A DNA stretch of 49,378 bases from Betaproteobacteria bacterium UBA5216 (GTDB taxonomy: Bacteria; Pseudomonadota; Gammaproteobacteria; Burkholderiales; SG8-41), in NCBI GenBank assembly GCA_002412495.1, contig DHVE01000080.1, positions 1-49,378 on the forward strand. The letters run 5' to 3'. Of this stretch, positions 16,397-24,203 are shown one piece after another. Below the pieces are notes generated by a model. The model worked only from the letters and a program-made list of their open reading frames with translations, was not told where the DNA came from and made no database searches. The position numbers and the translations under genes were made by a program. Each line of letters begins with the position of its first letter. Position 1 is the stretch's first letter.

Positions 16397-18474
16397 GCGC
16401 GCCACTGCTGGTCGAACTGTTTACGGAAGAACTGCCGCCAAAAGCGTTGCGGGGCCTCGGCGAGGCCTTCGCTGAAGGATTGGTGCGCGGGTTAAGTAAG
16501 GCACGGTTGCTGGCAGTGGATACCCAGCCGCAAGTGTTCGCCACGCCGCGCCGGCTTGCGGTGCTGATCGCGGCGGTTTCTGCAAAAGCCGATGACCGGA
16601 TCGAAAGCAAAAAGCTGATGCCGGCCAAGGTGGCATACGATGCGGCAGGCCAGCCAACGGCGGCGCTCACGAAGCGCCTGGAAAAAGATGGCGCGACCGC
16701 CAGTCAACTGGATCGCAAGACCGAAGGCGGCAACGAGTTTGTATATCTCACCCAAACCGTGCCCGGTGTCACGTTGGCGGCTGGATTGCAAAACGCGCTA
16801 GAAGACGCCATCGCCAAGCTGCCGATCCCCAAGGTAATGAGTTATCAGTTGGCCAACAGCCACGCCACGGTGCACTTTGTGCGCCCGGTGCATGGGCTGA
16901 TTGCACTGCACGGCACGACCGCGATTGATGTGTCGGTGCTGGGCCTGAAAGCAGGCCGCACGGCGCACGGGCACCGCTTCCTCGGCGCGGCCGATATCGA
17001 ACTGAAGACCGCCGGCGAGTACGAAGCGCGCCTGCGCGACCAAGGCAAGGTCGTTGCCGGATTTGACGCGCGCCGCGCGCAGATCAACGCGGCACTCAAA
17101 GCCAAGGCCGCCGAACTGGGCTGCTCACTGGGCGATTACAAAACGCTGCTCGATGAAGTGACCGCGCTGGTGGAGTGGCCGGTGGTGTACGTGGCCGGAT
17201 TCGACAAGGAGTTTTTGTCGGTGCCGCAGGAATGCCTGATCCTGACGATGCGCACCAACCAGAAATATTTCCCGCTGTTCGACGCGTCAGGAAAGCTTAC
17301 CGAGAAATTTCTGGTGGTCAGCAACATGCAGGTCGCCGACCCGGTAAACATCATTGAAGGCAACCAGCGCGTGGTGCGCCCGCGTCTGGCTGATGCACGT
17401 TTCTTTTACGAACAAGACCGCAAGGTGCGGCTGGAAACTCGTGTGCCGGGGCTGGGCAAGGTGGTTTATCACAACAAACTGGGCAGCCAGCTGGAACGTG
17501 TCGAGCGCATTCAACTGTTGGCGGGAGCCATCGCGCGCCTGTCGCAATCCGATGCGGTCATGGCCGAGCGCGCGGCATGGCTTGTCAAGGCCGATCTCAC
17601 CAGCGCCATGGTGGGCGAATTTCCGGAATTGCAGGGCATCATGGGCCGCTACTACGCACTGCACGATGGCGAACCACAGGCCGTGGCGGATGCCATCGAA
17701 GCCCATTACCGTCCACGCTTCGCGGGCGATGTTTTGCCGCAACATGCGGTTTCCATCGCGGTGTCGCTGGCCGACAAGCTCGACACTCTGGCGGGATTAT
17801 TCGGCATCGGGCAGACGCCAACCGGCGAAAAGGATCCCTTTGGCTTGCGGCGCGCGGCGCTGGGCGTGATACGTATACTGATCGAGCGTGAGCAGCCGTT
17901 GGCGCTCAATGCGCTGGTGGACGCCGCGTTCGCGGGACATGCAAAAGCGCCCGCCACCGCACGCACCGAACTGGAAACATTCATTTACGATCGTCTCGCG
18001 GGGTATCTGCGGGAGCGCGGCTATGCCACGCTGGAAATCGAGGCGGTGTTGTGCATGCGCCCGGCGCAGGTGTCGCTGGCGATCCCGCAACTCGACGCGG
18101 TGCGCACTTTTCTCACGCTGCCCGAAGCCGCCAGTCTTGCCGCAGCCAACAAGCGCATCCGCAATATTCTGCAAAAATCCCCACCGCCGAGCGGAGACAC
18201 CTTTTCAGCTAGCAAGCTGGTCGAAAAAGAAGAACGCGATCTGTACATAGCCTTTGCGCAAGTGGATGCCGTCGCGGGAAAACACCTTGCGGACGGAAAA
18301 TTCACCGACGCGCTGACAGCGCTCGCCGCACTGCAAACACCAGTGGACGCATTTTTTGACCGCGTGATGGTGAACGCCGAGGATATTTCATTAAGAAACA
18401 ATCGCTTGCTATTGTTGATGAACCTCAATAGGGCGATGAATCACTTCGCGGATATTTCCAAACTCGCCACATGA
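16393..18474 (+). CDS. glyS: Glycine--tRNA ligase, beta subunit
   Basis: A 693-residue subunit, normal length. It begins MSAPLLVELFTEELPPKALR (TEELPPKAL is the family signature). It also shows 'RPVHGLIALHG', 'TAHGHRFLGAADIEL', 'LTMRTNQKYFPLFD', 'GNQRVVRPRLADARFFYEQD' and an HD-like region 'AVSIAVSLADKLDTLAGLFG'. It binds the tRNA anticodon and acceptor and completes the bacterial heterotetrameric GlyRS. It is followed by gmhB after 10 bp, so lnt-glyQS-gmhB-plsC may be one long transcript. Confidence 0.98.
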   Translation: MSAPLLVELFTEELPPKALRGLGEAFAEGLVRGLSKARLLAVDTQPQVFATPRRLAVLIAAVSAKADDRIESKKLMPAKVAYDAAGQPTAALTKRLEKDGATASQLDRKTEGGNEFVYLTQTVPGVTLAAGLQNALEDAIAKLPIPKVMSYQLANSHATVHFVRPVHGLIALHGTTAIDVSVLGLKAGRTAHGHRFLGAADIELKTAGEYEARLRDQGKVVAGFDARRAQINAALKAKAAELGCSLGDYKTLLDEVTALVEWPVVYVAGFDKEFLSVPQECLILTMRTNQKYFPLFDASGKLTEKFLVVSNMQVADPVNIIEGNQRVVRPRLADARFFYEQDRKVRLETRVPGLGKVVYHNKLGSQLERVERIQLLAGAIARLSQSDAVMAERAAWLVKADLTSAMVGEFPELQGIMGRYYALHDGEPQAVADAIEAHYRPRFAGDVLPQHAVSIAVSLADKLDTLAGLFGIGQTPTGEKDPFGLRRAALGVIRILIEREQPLALNALVDAAFAGHAKAPATARTELETFIYDRLAGYLRERGYATLEIEAVLCMRPAQVSLAIPQLDAVRTFLTLPEAASLAAANKRIRNILQKSPPPSGDTFSASKLVEKEERDLYIAFAQVDAVAGKHLADGKFTDALTALAALQTPVDAFFDRVMVNAEDISLRNNRLLLLMNLNRAMNHFADISKLAT

Positions 18475-18484
18475 AACAGATCGA

Positions 18485-19018
18485 ATGAAATTGATCGTGT
18501 TGGATCGCGATGGCGTGATCAACTACGACAGCGCCGCGTATATCAAATCGCCGGCGGAATGGCGGCCGATTCCCGGCAGTCTGAATGCGATCGCGAAGCT
18601 GAATCACGCCGGTTTCCACGTGGTGGTAGCCACCAATCAATCGGGTATTGGGCGGGGGTTTTTCGACATGGCGGCGCTAAACGCGATCCACGCCAAGATG
18701 CATCAGGCCCTGGCGCAGGCGGGGGCACGCGTGGATGCGGTTTTTTTCTGCCCGCACATGGCGGACGACAACTGCCGTTGCCGCAAGCCCAAGACCGGCA
18801 TGTTTGAGGACATCGCGCATCGCTTGAACACCAGCCTCGCGGGCGTGGCAATCATAGGCGATAGCCGCCGCGATATCGATGCGGCCGCCGCGGTGGGCGG
18901 TTCGCCCGTGCTCGTGCTCACTGGCAACGGCAAGAAAACGCGGCGGGCCGGAAATCTGCCGCCGGATACGCGTGTTTACGCGGATCTCGCGGCAGCCGTG
19001 GACGCGCTCGCGGACTGA
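18485..19018 (+). CDS. gmhB: D-glycero-beta-D-manno-heptose-1,7-bisphosphate 7-phosphatase
   Basis: A 177-residue HAD phosphatase for the ADP-heptose pathway that feeds LPS inner core. Asp7 and Asp9 (LDRDGVIN) are the nucleophile and acid/base. 'ATNQSGIGRG' is motif II. The zinc-binding set Cys89, His91, Cys97 and Cys99 (FFCPHMADDNCRCRKP) is the mark of GmhB. 'GDSRRDIDAAAAVG' is motif IV. It sits after glyS and 2 nt before plsC, the usual betaproteobacterial position. Confidence 0.95.
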   Translation: MKLIVLDRDGVINYDSAAYIKSPAEWRPIPGSLNAIAKLNHAGFHVVVATNQSGIGRGFFDMAALNAIHAKMHQALAQAGARVDAVFFCPHMADDNCRCRKPKTGMFEDIAHRLNTSLAGVAIIGDSRRDIDAAAAVGGSPVLVLTGNGKKTRRAGNLPPDTRVYADLAAAVDALAD

Positions 19019-19020
19019 CT

Positions 19021-19755
19021 GTGACGGCTTTTCTGCGATCCTGTCTTTTTTCGCTGTTCCAGTTTGCCATCACGCCGATATTTGCCGTTATTTCGCTGCT
19101 GACGTTTCCGCTGTCGCGCCTCGTGCGCTATCGCATCATTACCACGTGGTCCCGGTGGGTCACCGGCGCGGCCGCGGTGATTTGTGGGGTACGGTACCGG
19201 GTAATCGGCGCGGAAAACATTCCGCGTGACCCTTGTGTGATTCTGTCGAAGCATCAGTCCGCCTGGGAAACACTCGCCTGGCAAACCATATTTCCGCCGC
19301 AGGTATGGGTGACCAAACGCGAGCTGCTATGGATTCCGTTCTTTGGTTGGGGGCTGGCGATGCTCTCGCCGATTGCAATCGATCGCGGATCCGGCAGCAA
19401 GGCGCTAAGGCAATTGGCCGAGCAAGGCCGGGAACGGTTGGCGGCGGGATTCAATATTGTGATTTTTCCCGAAGGCACACGGGTTGCACCCGGCACGCGC
19501 GGCACGTACCATCCGGGTGGCGCGTGGCTGGCGGTGAAAACCGGCGCGCTGGCGCTGCCGGTGGCGCACAACGCGGGAGAATGCTGGCGCAAAAATGCAT
19601 TTATCAAGCACCCCGGGTTGATCACGGTGAGCATCGGCAAGCCAATCGCGTCGCAGGGGTTGAGCGCGGCGGAGTTGAATCAACGCGTTGAAGGCTGGAT
19701 CGAAAACGAGATGCCAAAGTTGACGTCTTATGAATCAGATACGCGCGCAGCTTGA
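19021..19755 (+). CDS. plsC: 1-acyl-sn-glycerol-3-phosphate acyltransferase
   Basis: A 244-residue membrane enzyme making phosphatidic acid. An N-terminal hydrophobic segment (residues 5-30) anchors it. The acyltransferase motif I is His78-x4-Glu83 (KHQSAWE), where Glu replaces the more usual Asp. Motif III is FPEGTR at 149-154, and motif IV is 'VKTGALALPVAHNAG' (the VPV-type block). Start is GTG at 19021. Its end overlaps the YgjP-type gene by 26 nt, indicating tight coupling. Confidence 0.93.
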   Translation: MTAFLRSCLFSLFQFAITPIFAVISLLTFPLSRLVRYRIITTWSRWVTGAAAVICGVRYRVIGAENIPRDPCVILSKHQSAWETLAWQTIFPPQVWVTKRELLWIPFFGWGLAMLSPIAIDRGSGSKALRQLAEQGRERLAAGFNIVIFPEGTRVAPGTRGTYHPGGAWLAVKTGALALPVAHNAGECWRKNAFIKHPGLITVSIGKPIASQGLSAAELNQRVEGWIENEMPKLTSYESDTRAA

Positions 19756-20488
19756 GCTGCCGTTCGCGTCACCCACGCCGCAGCCGGTAGTGGCCTGCAG
19801 CGCCGTGCTGGAGGGCCATCCCGTCAGCTACGTGCTGCATCGAAGTCATGGAAGACGGCGCATTTCGCTGTCCATAGACGAACGGGGGCTGCGCATCGGA
19901 GCGCCGCTGCGCGCGTCGATGCGTGAAATCGAGGCGGTGCTGCGCGATCATGCACGGTGGGTGATGCGCAAGCTTGAGCAGTGGACGGCCAAACGCGTGC
20001 CCGGCCGGCGCTGGGAGAGCGGCGAAACGCTGATGTATCTGGGCGCGCCGTTGCAATTGGCCATCGCTACCGGTCCGGAAAACGTGTTGCACCATGAAAG
20101 TGCATTGCACATTTCGGCGCAACGTCCGCAAACGGAAAACATTGCCGCGCTGGCACGCGCCTGGCTGCGCACCCAGGCATTGGCGGACTTTGCGCGGCGG
20201 GTTGAACGTTTCCGCGTATCGATGGCGGTTACGCCGGGCGATATTCGCCTGTCGAATGCCCGCTCGCGTTGGGGCAGTTGCCATGCCAGCGGACGCATAC
20301 TGCTGAACTGGCGGCTGATCCAGATGCCCGCGCGGCTGATTGATTACGTTGTCGTGCACGAACTGGCGCACCTGCGCGAGATGAACCATTCGCCGCGCTT
20401 CTGGAGCGTGGTCGCGAGGGAAATTCCGGATCACGCGGCGCGGCGGCGCGAAATTCGCCGCGATGCGCATCGTTACATCGTGGAGTAG
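19730..20488 (+). CDS. YgjP-type M48-like metalloprotein (DUF45)
   Basis: A 252-residue protein whose C-terminal half carries a zincin motif 'VVVHELAHLREMNHSPRFW' (His210, Glu211, His214, third ligand likely His220) preceded by the family's 'SRWGSCHASGRILLNWRL'. Homologues of Escherichia coli YgjP have been described as metal-dependent hydrolases; whether this one is a protease or acts on nucleotides is unclear. The N-terminal part ('RRRISLSIDERGLRI') is the usual DUF45 beta-strand segment. It overlaps plsC by 26 nt. Confidence 0.9.
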   Translation: MNQIRAQLELPFASPTPQPVVACSAVLEGHPVSYVLHRSHGRRRISLSIDERGLRIGAPLRASMREIEAVLRDHARWVMRKLEQWTAKRVPGRRWESGETLMYLGAPLQLAIATGPENVLHHESALHISAQRPQTENIAALARAWLRTQALADFARRVERFRVSMAVTPGDIRLSNARSRWGSCHASGRILLNWRLIQMPARLIDYVVVHELAHLREMNHSPRFWSVVAREIPDHAARRREIRRDAHRYIVE

Positions 20489-20571
20489 CGGCCCGGTGCG
20501 CGCGCCATGCTAAACTTTACGATCACGCTGGTCACGCCGGCCACCTTGCCTACTCCGACGCGGGATTGCAC

Positions 20572-20772
20572 ATGCGCACGTTTTCACTGACCCTTGCAGT
20601 TGTTTTGGCGGCAACGCTTGCCGCGTGCGGCTACAAGACCCCGCTCACACTGCCCAAACCCAAACCGGAAGCCGTCGCGCCGAAGCCCGTTCCCGCTACG
20701 GCCACGCCTGCGTCCGTTCCCGCCAGCTCGCCCGAAGCCGCCAAGGCAGAGCCGAAGCCTGAATCCAAGTGA
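20572..20772 (+). CDS. lptM: LptM (YifL-like) small outer-membrane lipoprotein
   Basis: A 66-residue lipoprotein starting MRTFSLTLAVVLAATLAACG. The lipobox LAAC-G gives a lipidated Cys followed by 'GYKTPLTLPKPKP' and a Pro/Ala/Lys-rich tail. The short 'CGxKGPL'-like start after the Cys is the LptM pattern; LptM helps mature the LptDE translocon. The position just upstream of lysA is the conserved one. ATG 20572 is preferred over the TTG at 20566. It overlaps lysA by 4 nt. Confidence 0.88.
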   Translation: MRTFSLTLAVVLAATLAACGYKTPLTLPKPKPEAVAPKPVPATATPASVPASSPEAAKAEPKPESK

Positions 20773-22016
20773 GCGCGTTCGCCTATCGTGACGGCGCGCT
20801 GCACGCCGAAGAGGTTCCGCTACGCGACATCGCCGCACGCCACGGCACGCCCTGTTATGTGTATTCGCGCGCGGCCCTGACGGCGGCATACCGCGACTTC
20901 GATGGCGCCTTCGCCGGTCACGATCATCTGGTCTGTTACGCGGTTAAAGCCAATGCTAATCTGGCGATACTTAATCTGTTCGTCCGGCTGGGCGGCGGGT
21001 TTGACATTGTTTCGGGTGGTGAACTGGCGCGCGTCATCGCCGCCGGCGGTGATCCGCGCAAGGTGGTTTTTTCCGGCGTGGGTAAAACTGAAATTGAAAT
21101 CCGCGATGCCCTAAATGCCGGAATTCTGTGTTTTAACGTCGAATCAGCGTCTGAACTGGAACGCATCAACCGTATCGCCGGTGCGTTGGGCAAGGTTGCG
21201 CCCATCAGTTTGCGCGTTAACCCGGACGTGGATGCAAAGACGCATCCGTACATCGCCACCGGCCTCAAGGAAAACAAATTCGGCGTCGCCTACGACGATG
21301 CGCTTGCGTTATACCGGCGCGCGCGCGGCCTGGACCATCTGAAAATCGAGGGCATCGACTGTCATATCGGCTCGCAGCTCATTGACGTCGCTCCCTTTAC
21401 CGCCGCCGCCGCGCGCGTCATCGCGTTGGTTGATGCCCTGCGCGCGGACGGCATTGTGCTATCCCATATCGATCTGGGCGGCGGGCTGGGCGTGCAGTAC
21501 CAGGCCGAAGAGCATTCACCGTCAACCCGCGCCTATGCCGCCGCTATTCTGAAGGGCGTTGCCGGTCGTACCGAAAAACTTTTGTTTGAGCCGGGACGTT
21601 TCCTCACGGCCAACGCAGGCGTGCTGCTGACCCGTGTTGAGTATCTCAAGCCGGGCGAAGACCGCAATTTTGCAGTGGTCGATGGCGCGATGAACGACCT
21701 GATGCGCCCGGCGCTCTACGATGCGTGGCACGATATTCTGCCGGCAGTACAAACCGCCGAGCCGCCGCGGACCTGGGAAATCGTGGGACCCGTATGCGAG
21801 AGCGGCGATTTTCTCGGTCACGGCCGCCGATTGGCGATTCACGAGGGGGATTTGCTCGCGATACGCTCGGCAGGCGCGTATGGTATGAGCATGAGTTCCA
21901 ATTACAACACACGCCCGCGCGCGGCGGAGATCATGGTCGATGGCGCGGCGCTGCACGTGATTCGCAAACGCGAAACGGTACCCGAACTGTTTGCCAACGA
22001 ATCGCTGCTGCCGTAA
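20769..22016 (+). CDS. lysA: Diaminopimelate decarboxylase
   Basis: A 415-residue PLP enzyme for the last step of lysine synthesis. The PLP lysine is Lys60 (CYAVKANANLAIL). Further signatures are 'GGGFDIVSGGEL', 'GIDCHIGSQL', 'HIDLGGGLGVQY', 'LFEPGRFLTANAGVLLT' and the substrate-binding 'PVCESGDFLG'. Start is GTG at 20769, overlapping the lptM stop (GTGA). Length is standard. It ends the plus-strand run that began at 9692. Confidence 0.97.
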   Translation: MSAFAYRDGALHAEEVPLRDIAARHGTPCYVYSRAALTAAYRDFDGAFAGHDHLVCYAVKANANLAILNLFVRLGGGFDIVSGGELARVIAAGGDPRKVVFSGVGKTEIEIRDALNAGILCFNVESASELERINRIAGALGKVAPISLRVNPDVDAKTHPYIATGLKENKFGVAYDDALALYRRARGLDHLKIEGIDCHIGSQLIDVAPFTAAAARVIALVDALRADGIVLSHIDLGGGLGVQYQAEEHSPSTRAYAAAILKGVAGRTEKLLFEPGRFLTANAGVLLTRVEYLKPGEDRNFAVVDGAMNDLMRPALYDAWHDILPAVQTAEPPRTWEIVGPVCESGDFLGHGRRLAIHEGDLLAIRSAGAYGMSMSSNYNTRPRAAEIMVDGAALHVIRKRETVPELFANESLLP

Positions 22017-22350
22017 ATCAACAGCTTGCGCGCCGCCGTTGACGTGTGATCGTGTACTAACATTCACCGGCGCGGTTCTTGTTGCGATGCCGTACGACAT
22101 TTGTAAATTTCTCGAAGTGTTGTACGAATCACACAACCCGCAACATCTTCCCAAAAAAAAGTCAATAAAGTTGTTGCCTTTTTTTTGTACTGTGGAATAG
22201 AATTGGCACACCATGCATTGATTCGCTGGTGCACTACGTGTTACCGGCAGAATGACGCGGCAAGTTGCGCAACGTTCGACGAATTGTGGATGGGGTTACG
22301 GAGAAACATCCGTAGCAAACGATGCCAAAGTTAACCTAAAGGAGACTCAC
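22017..22350 (+). promoter_or_regulatory. Promoter and structured leader of the mini histone-H1-like gene
   Basis: This 334-base stretch holds no convincing gene. A promoter candidate is TTGCCT (22174-22179), 18 bp, TAGAAT (22198-22203), which predicts a leader of about 140 nt. The leader contains a 10-nt palindrome GTTGCGCAAC (22264-22273) and an 8-bp hairpin (22295-22302 with 22309-22316). It ends in a strong ribosome site AAAGGAG (about 22339-22345) before the ATG at 22351. The first 150 bases after lysA show only imperfect dyads. Confidence 0.55.
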
Positions 22351-22416
22351 ATGGCAGCGAAGAAAAAAGCAGCAAAGAAAAAAGTAGCTAAGAAAAAAGC
22401 AGCGAAAAAGAAGTAG
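22351..22416 (+). CDS. 21-residue Lys/Ala-rich histone H1-like mini-protein
   Basis: An ATG preceded by AAAGGAG at good spacing opens 21 codons and a TAG stop. The product is M-A-A followed by four KKK blocks separated by AA, VA and AA, i.e. 12 lysines in 21 residues with no other side-chain chemistry than Ala and one Val. This matches the (A)AKKK repeat of the C-terminal tails of eukaryotic H1 and bacterial H1-like proteins, but here it is the entire protein. A 12-bp-stem terminator follows 13 nt later, so this is a stand-alone transcription unit. DNA or RNA binding is inferred from charge alone. Confidence 0.75.
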   Translation: MAAKKKAAKKKVAKKKAAKKK

Positions 22417-22429
22417 TCGCAGTAAATTG

Positions 22430-22466
22430 CAACGGGGACTGGAACTTTCAGTCCCCGTTGTTTTTG
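22430..22466 (+). terminator. Strong factor-independent terminator after the mini-H1 gene
   Basis: A perfect 12-bp stem CAACGGGGACTG/CAGTCCCCGTTG (22430-22441 with 22449-22460) with a 7-nt loop is followed by TTTTT. It begins 13 nt after the stop codon of the 21-residue gene. Confidence 0.92.
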
Positions 22467-22585
22467 GTTTTTCCGTTTCGTTGTTGTGTTTTTGGTACTG
22501 CCGGCGCTTTTGAATCTTTGGCTTTACGAGCCGCCTGCTCGCCGGGATTCCGTGATGACGGCATTGCCAAATATCCCGCGTTCAT
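22448..22585 (-). CDS. Doubtful 45-residue basic small protein, convergent to the mini-H1 gene
   Basis: Minus-strand frame from ATG 22585 (others at 22597 and 22564) to a TGA lying inside the terminator hairpin. The product contains 'MPSSRNPGEQAARKAKDSKA' and then a Lys/Gln/Asn-rich end, so it is basic and hydrophilic, in keeping with a nucleic-acid-associated peptide. No ribosome site is visible. I do not recognise it. It is listed because its composition is non-random and it converges on another tiny basic gene. Confidence 0.25.
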   Translation of the reverse strand: MNAGYLAMPSSRNPGEQAARKAKDSKAPAVPKTQQRNGKTKNNGD

Positions 22586-22786
22586 TGCTGTATGCATTCA
22601 TTTGTCGCGGCGCGTAATTGCGTACTGTGGTTGCAGCGCATGCGTCGCCACACCATAAAATTACTTTAAAAACAATCATCTACAGGGTTTCTATGGCTGT
22701 GGATTTCGACTGACCCGTCATCGGCACCGCCATTCGAACGGACGAACTGAAGAACGCCGGCTCGGCGCGCCTATATCGACTGCCGG
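22467..22786. other. Intergenic stretch, largely featureless
   Basis: Between the mini-H1 terminator and the anti-sigma gene. Apart from the doubtful basic small frame ending at 22448, I see no gene, RNA or promoter that stands out. An AT-rich patch near 22660-22680 (AAAATTACTTTAAAAACAAT) interrupts otherwise typical base composition. No terminator with a T-run is visible for the anti-sigma gene, whose transcript would run into this region. Confidence 0.5.
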
Positions 22787-23590
22787 TCAGGGATTGAGCT
22801 GCTGGTAGACCGCATGGGCCACGCGCAGCAATTCATTTTTTTCGATATCACCCGACAGTGCGTAGCCGAGCTTTTGATCGACCCAATAAAACACGCCGAT
22901 ATTTTTTTCCTGCGCGAAGCGGAACGCCGTTTCGCGCGACCGGTCCGCGTCGGACCGCACATACAGCGTAAGGCGCTGGCCCTTGGCATCCTGATACATG
23001 AACTGCGCGATGGGCGCACGCTCGTCCGGCGTCCCTGGCAACAGCCGTCCGCCGACCAGTGAATAGCCCTGCTCGGCCAGACGCGGCACCCGCAACTGCG
23101 CGCCGATGCGTTTTGAAAGCCACGCCACTAGATGCGCTTCCTGATCGGCGCCGACCTCCACCGGATGCCGCACCTCGGGGCTATACACCACGTGCGCAAT
23201 CGCCGCCTGCCGCGCAAAAGACGGCGCAGCCGCGGCCCGCGCGCTTTCACTCCCACCTTGCATACCCCGTAATTGCCAGCCGATGAGTCCGCCGAACACA
23301 AGCCACGCCAGTACCGCCGCATAACGCATCACCGGCGCGCGCGCCAGCCATGTCCCGCACCATCCGCCGCGGCCCCTGACACGGGCGATCAAATGCGCCG
23401 GCACGGCTTCGTCAAGCGCGTGGTCGTAGGTATCGTGCAACCCTTGATTCTGCGCGCTGTAACCGGCCAGCCGCCGCACCTCGTGCGGATTTTCACCCAA
23501 GTATGCATCGACGCGCGCGCGCGCGGCTTCGGGCAACTGCCCGTCCACGTGCGCTTGCAGTTCGGCTTCGGTAATGGCCGGCTTCGTCAC
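22787..23590 (-). CDS. Transmembrane anti-sigma factor (partner of the adjacent ECF sigma)
   Basis: A 267-residue protein. The N-terminal cytoplasmic part (1-80) begins MTKPAITEAELQAHVDGQLP, with the 'LQAHVDGQL' block common in RsiW/ChrR-like anti-sigma factors. One membrane helix spans about residues 88-107 ('YAAVLAWLVFGGLIGWQL'), and the remaining 160 residues would be outside the cytoplasm. The zinc motif HxxxCxxC of ZAS-type anti-sigmas is absent. Start is GTG, overlapping the sigma stop by 4 nt (GTGA), so sigma and anti-sigma are translationally coupled. The signal sensed is unknown. Confidence 0.85.
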   Translation of the reverse strand: MTKPAITEAELQAHVDGQLPEAARARVDAYLGENPHEVRRLAGYSAQNQGLHDTYDHALDEAVPAHLIARVRGRGGWCGTWLARAPVMRYAAVLAWLVFGGLIGWQLRGMQGGSESARAAAAPSFARQAAIAHVVYSPEVRHPVEVGADQEAHLVAWLSKRIGAQLRVPRLAEQGYSLVGGRLLPGTPDERAPIAQFMYQDAKGQRLTLYVRSDADRSRETAFRFAQEKNIGVFYWVDQKLGYALSGDIEKNELLRVAHAVYQQLNP

Positions 23591-24156
23591 TTGATCACCT
23601 TGAGCGCAGTCTGCGTGGCCTGCGCGGCCACTGGCGCATCGCCCAGCAAAACCCTGACCCGCTCGCGCGCCCGAAATAACCGCGACATGACGGTGCCGAC
23701 GGGAATGCCCAGAACGGCGGCCGTTTCGCCATAGCTCAACTGTTCCAGCGCCACCAGCAGCAACACCTCGCGCTGGTCATCGGGTAGCTTCCGTAATGCC
23801 ACGTCGATGTCTGCGACTTCCAGCATATCCGCAGCGTTGTCGCGCACCGGAATGTTCAGCGCCTCGACGTCAAGCGGCGTCACGGCATCCGCGATGCGCG
23901 CTCGCACCTGATTGACGTAAACATTGTGCATGACGGTAAACATCCACGCTCGAAGATCACTGCCCTCGCGCCACAGGTGGCGCTTGGTCCATGCCCGCTC
24001 CAGGGTATCCTGCACCAGGTCGTCGGCGATCAAGTGCCCGCCCGTCAGCGCGCGCGCGTAGCGCCGCAACCGCGGAATGACCGGGACGACCTGAGTGCCA
24101 AAATCCTCCAATTCGACCTCCTGCGACCCGGCAATCAGCGATTGAAGCAGGGTCAC
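23587..24156 (-). CDS. ECF-family RNA polymerase sigma factor
   Basis: A 189-residue sigma-70 family protein with region 2 ('RYARALTGGHLIADDLVQDT' then 'LERAWTKRHLW', 'LRAWMFTVMHNVYVNQVR') and region 4 ('LPDDQREVLLLVALEQLSYG', 'TAAVLGIPVGTVMSRLFRAR'). No region 1 or 3, as in ECF sigmas. It directs a regulon that cannot be read here. It lies 47 bp after mgtE on the same strand with the anti-sigma gene overlapping. The GTG start at 24156 lacks a clear ribosome site and could be slightly further downstream. Confidence 0.92.
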   Translation of the reverse strand: MTLLQSLIAGSQEVELEDFGTQVVPVIPRLRRYARALTGGHLIADDLVQDTLERAWTKRHLWREGSDLRAWMFTVMHNVYVNQVRARIADAVTPLDVEALNIPVRDNAADMLEVADIDVALRKLPDDQREVLLLVALEQLSYGETAAVLGIPVGTVMSRLFRARERVRVLLGDAPVAAQATQTALKVIK

Positions 24157-24203
24157 CGTTGTGAACAGCAGCCGTGGGAAATTATTCCCCGGGGTCGGCG
24201 GGC

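Noticed and set aside
22351..22416. Lysine-rich peptide as an attenuator leader for lysine biosynthesis
   Set aside because: It lies downstream of lysA and is followed by a terminator and then no same-strand gene, so there is nothing to attenuate.
22458..22658. 66-codon plus-strand frame after the mini-H1 terminator
   Set aside because: Begins in the T tract of a strong terminator, has no ribosome site and a Cys-rich irregular translation.
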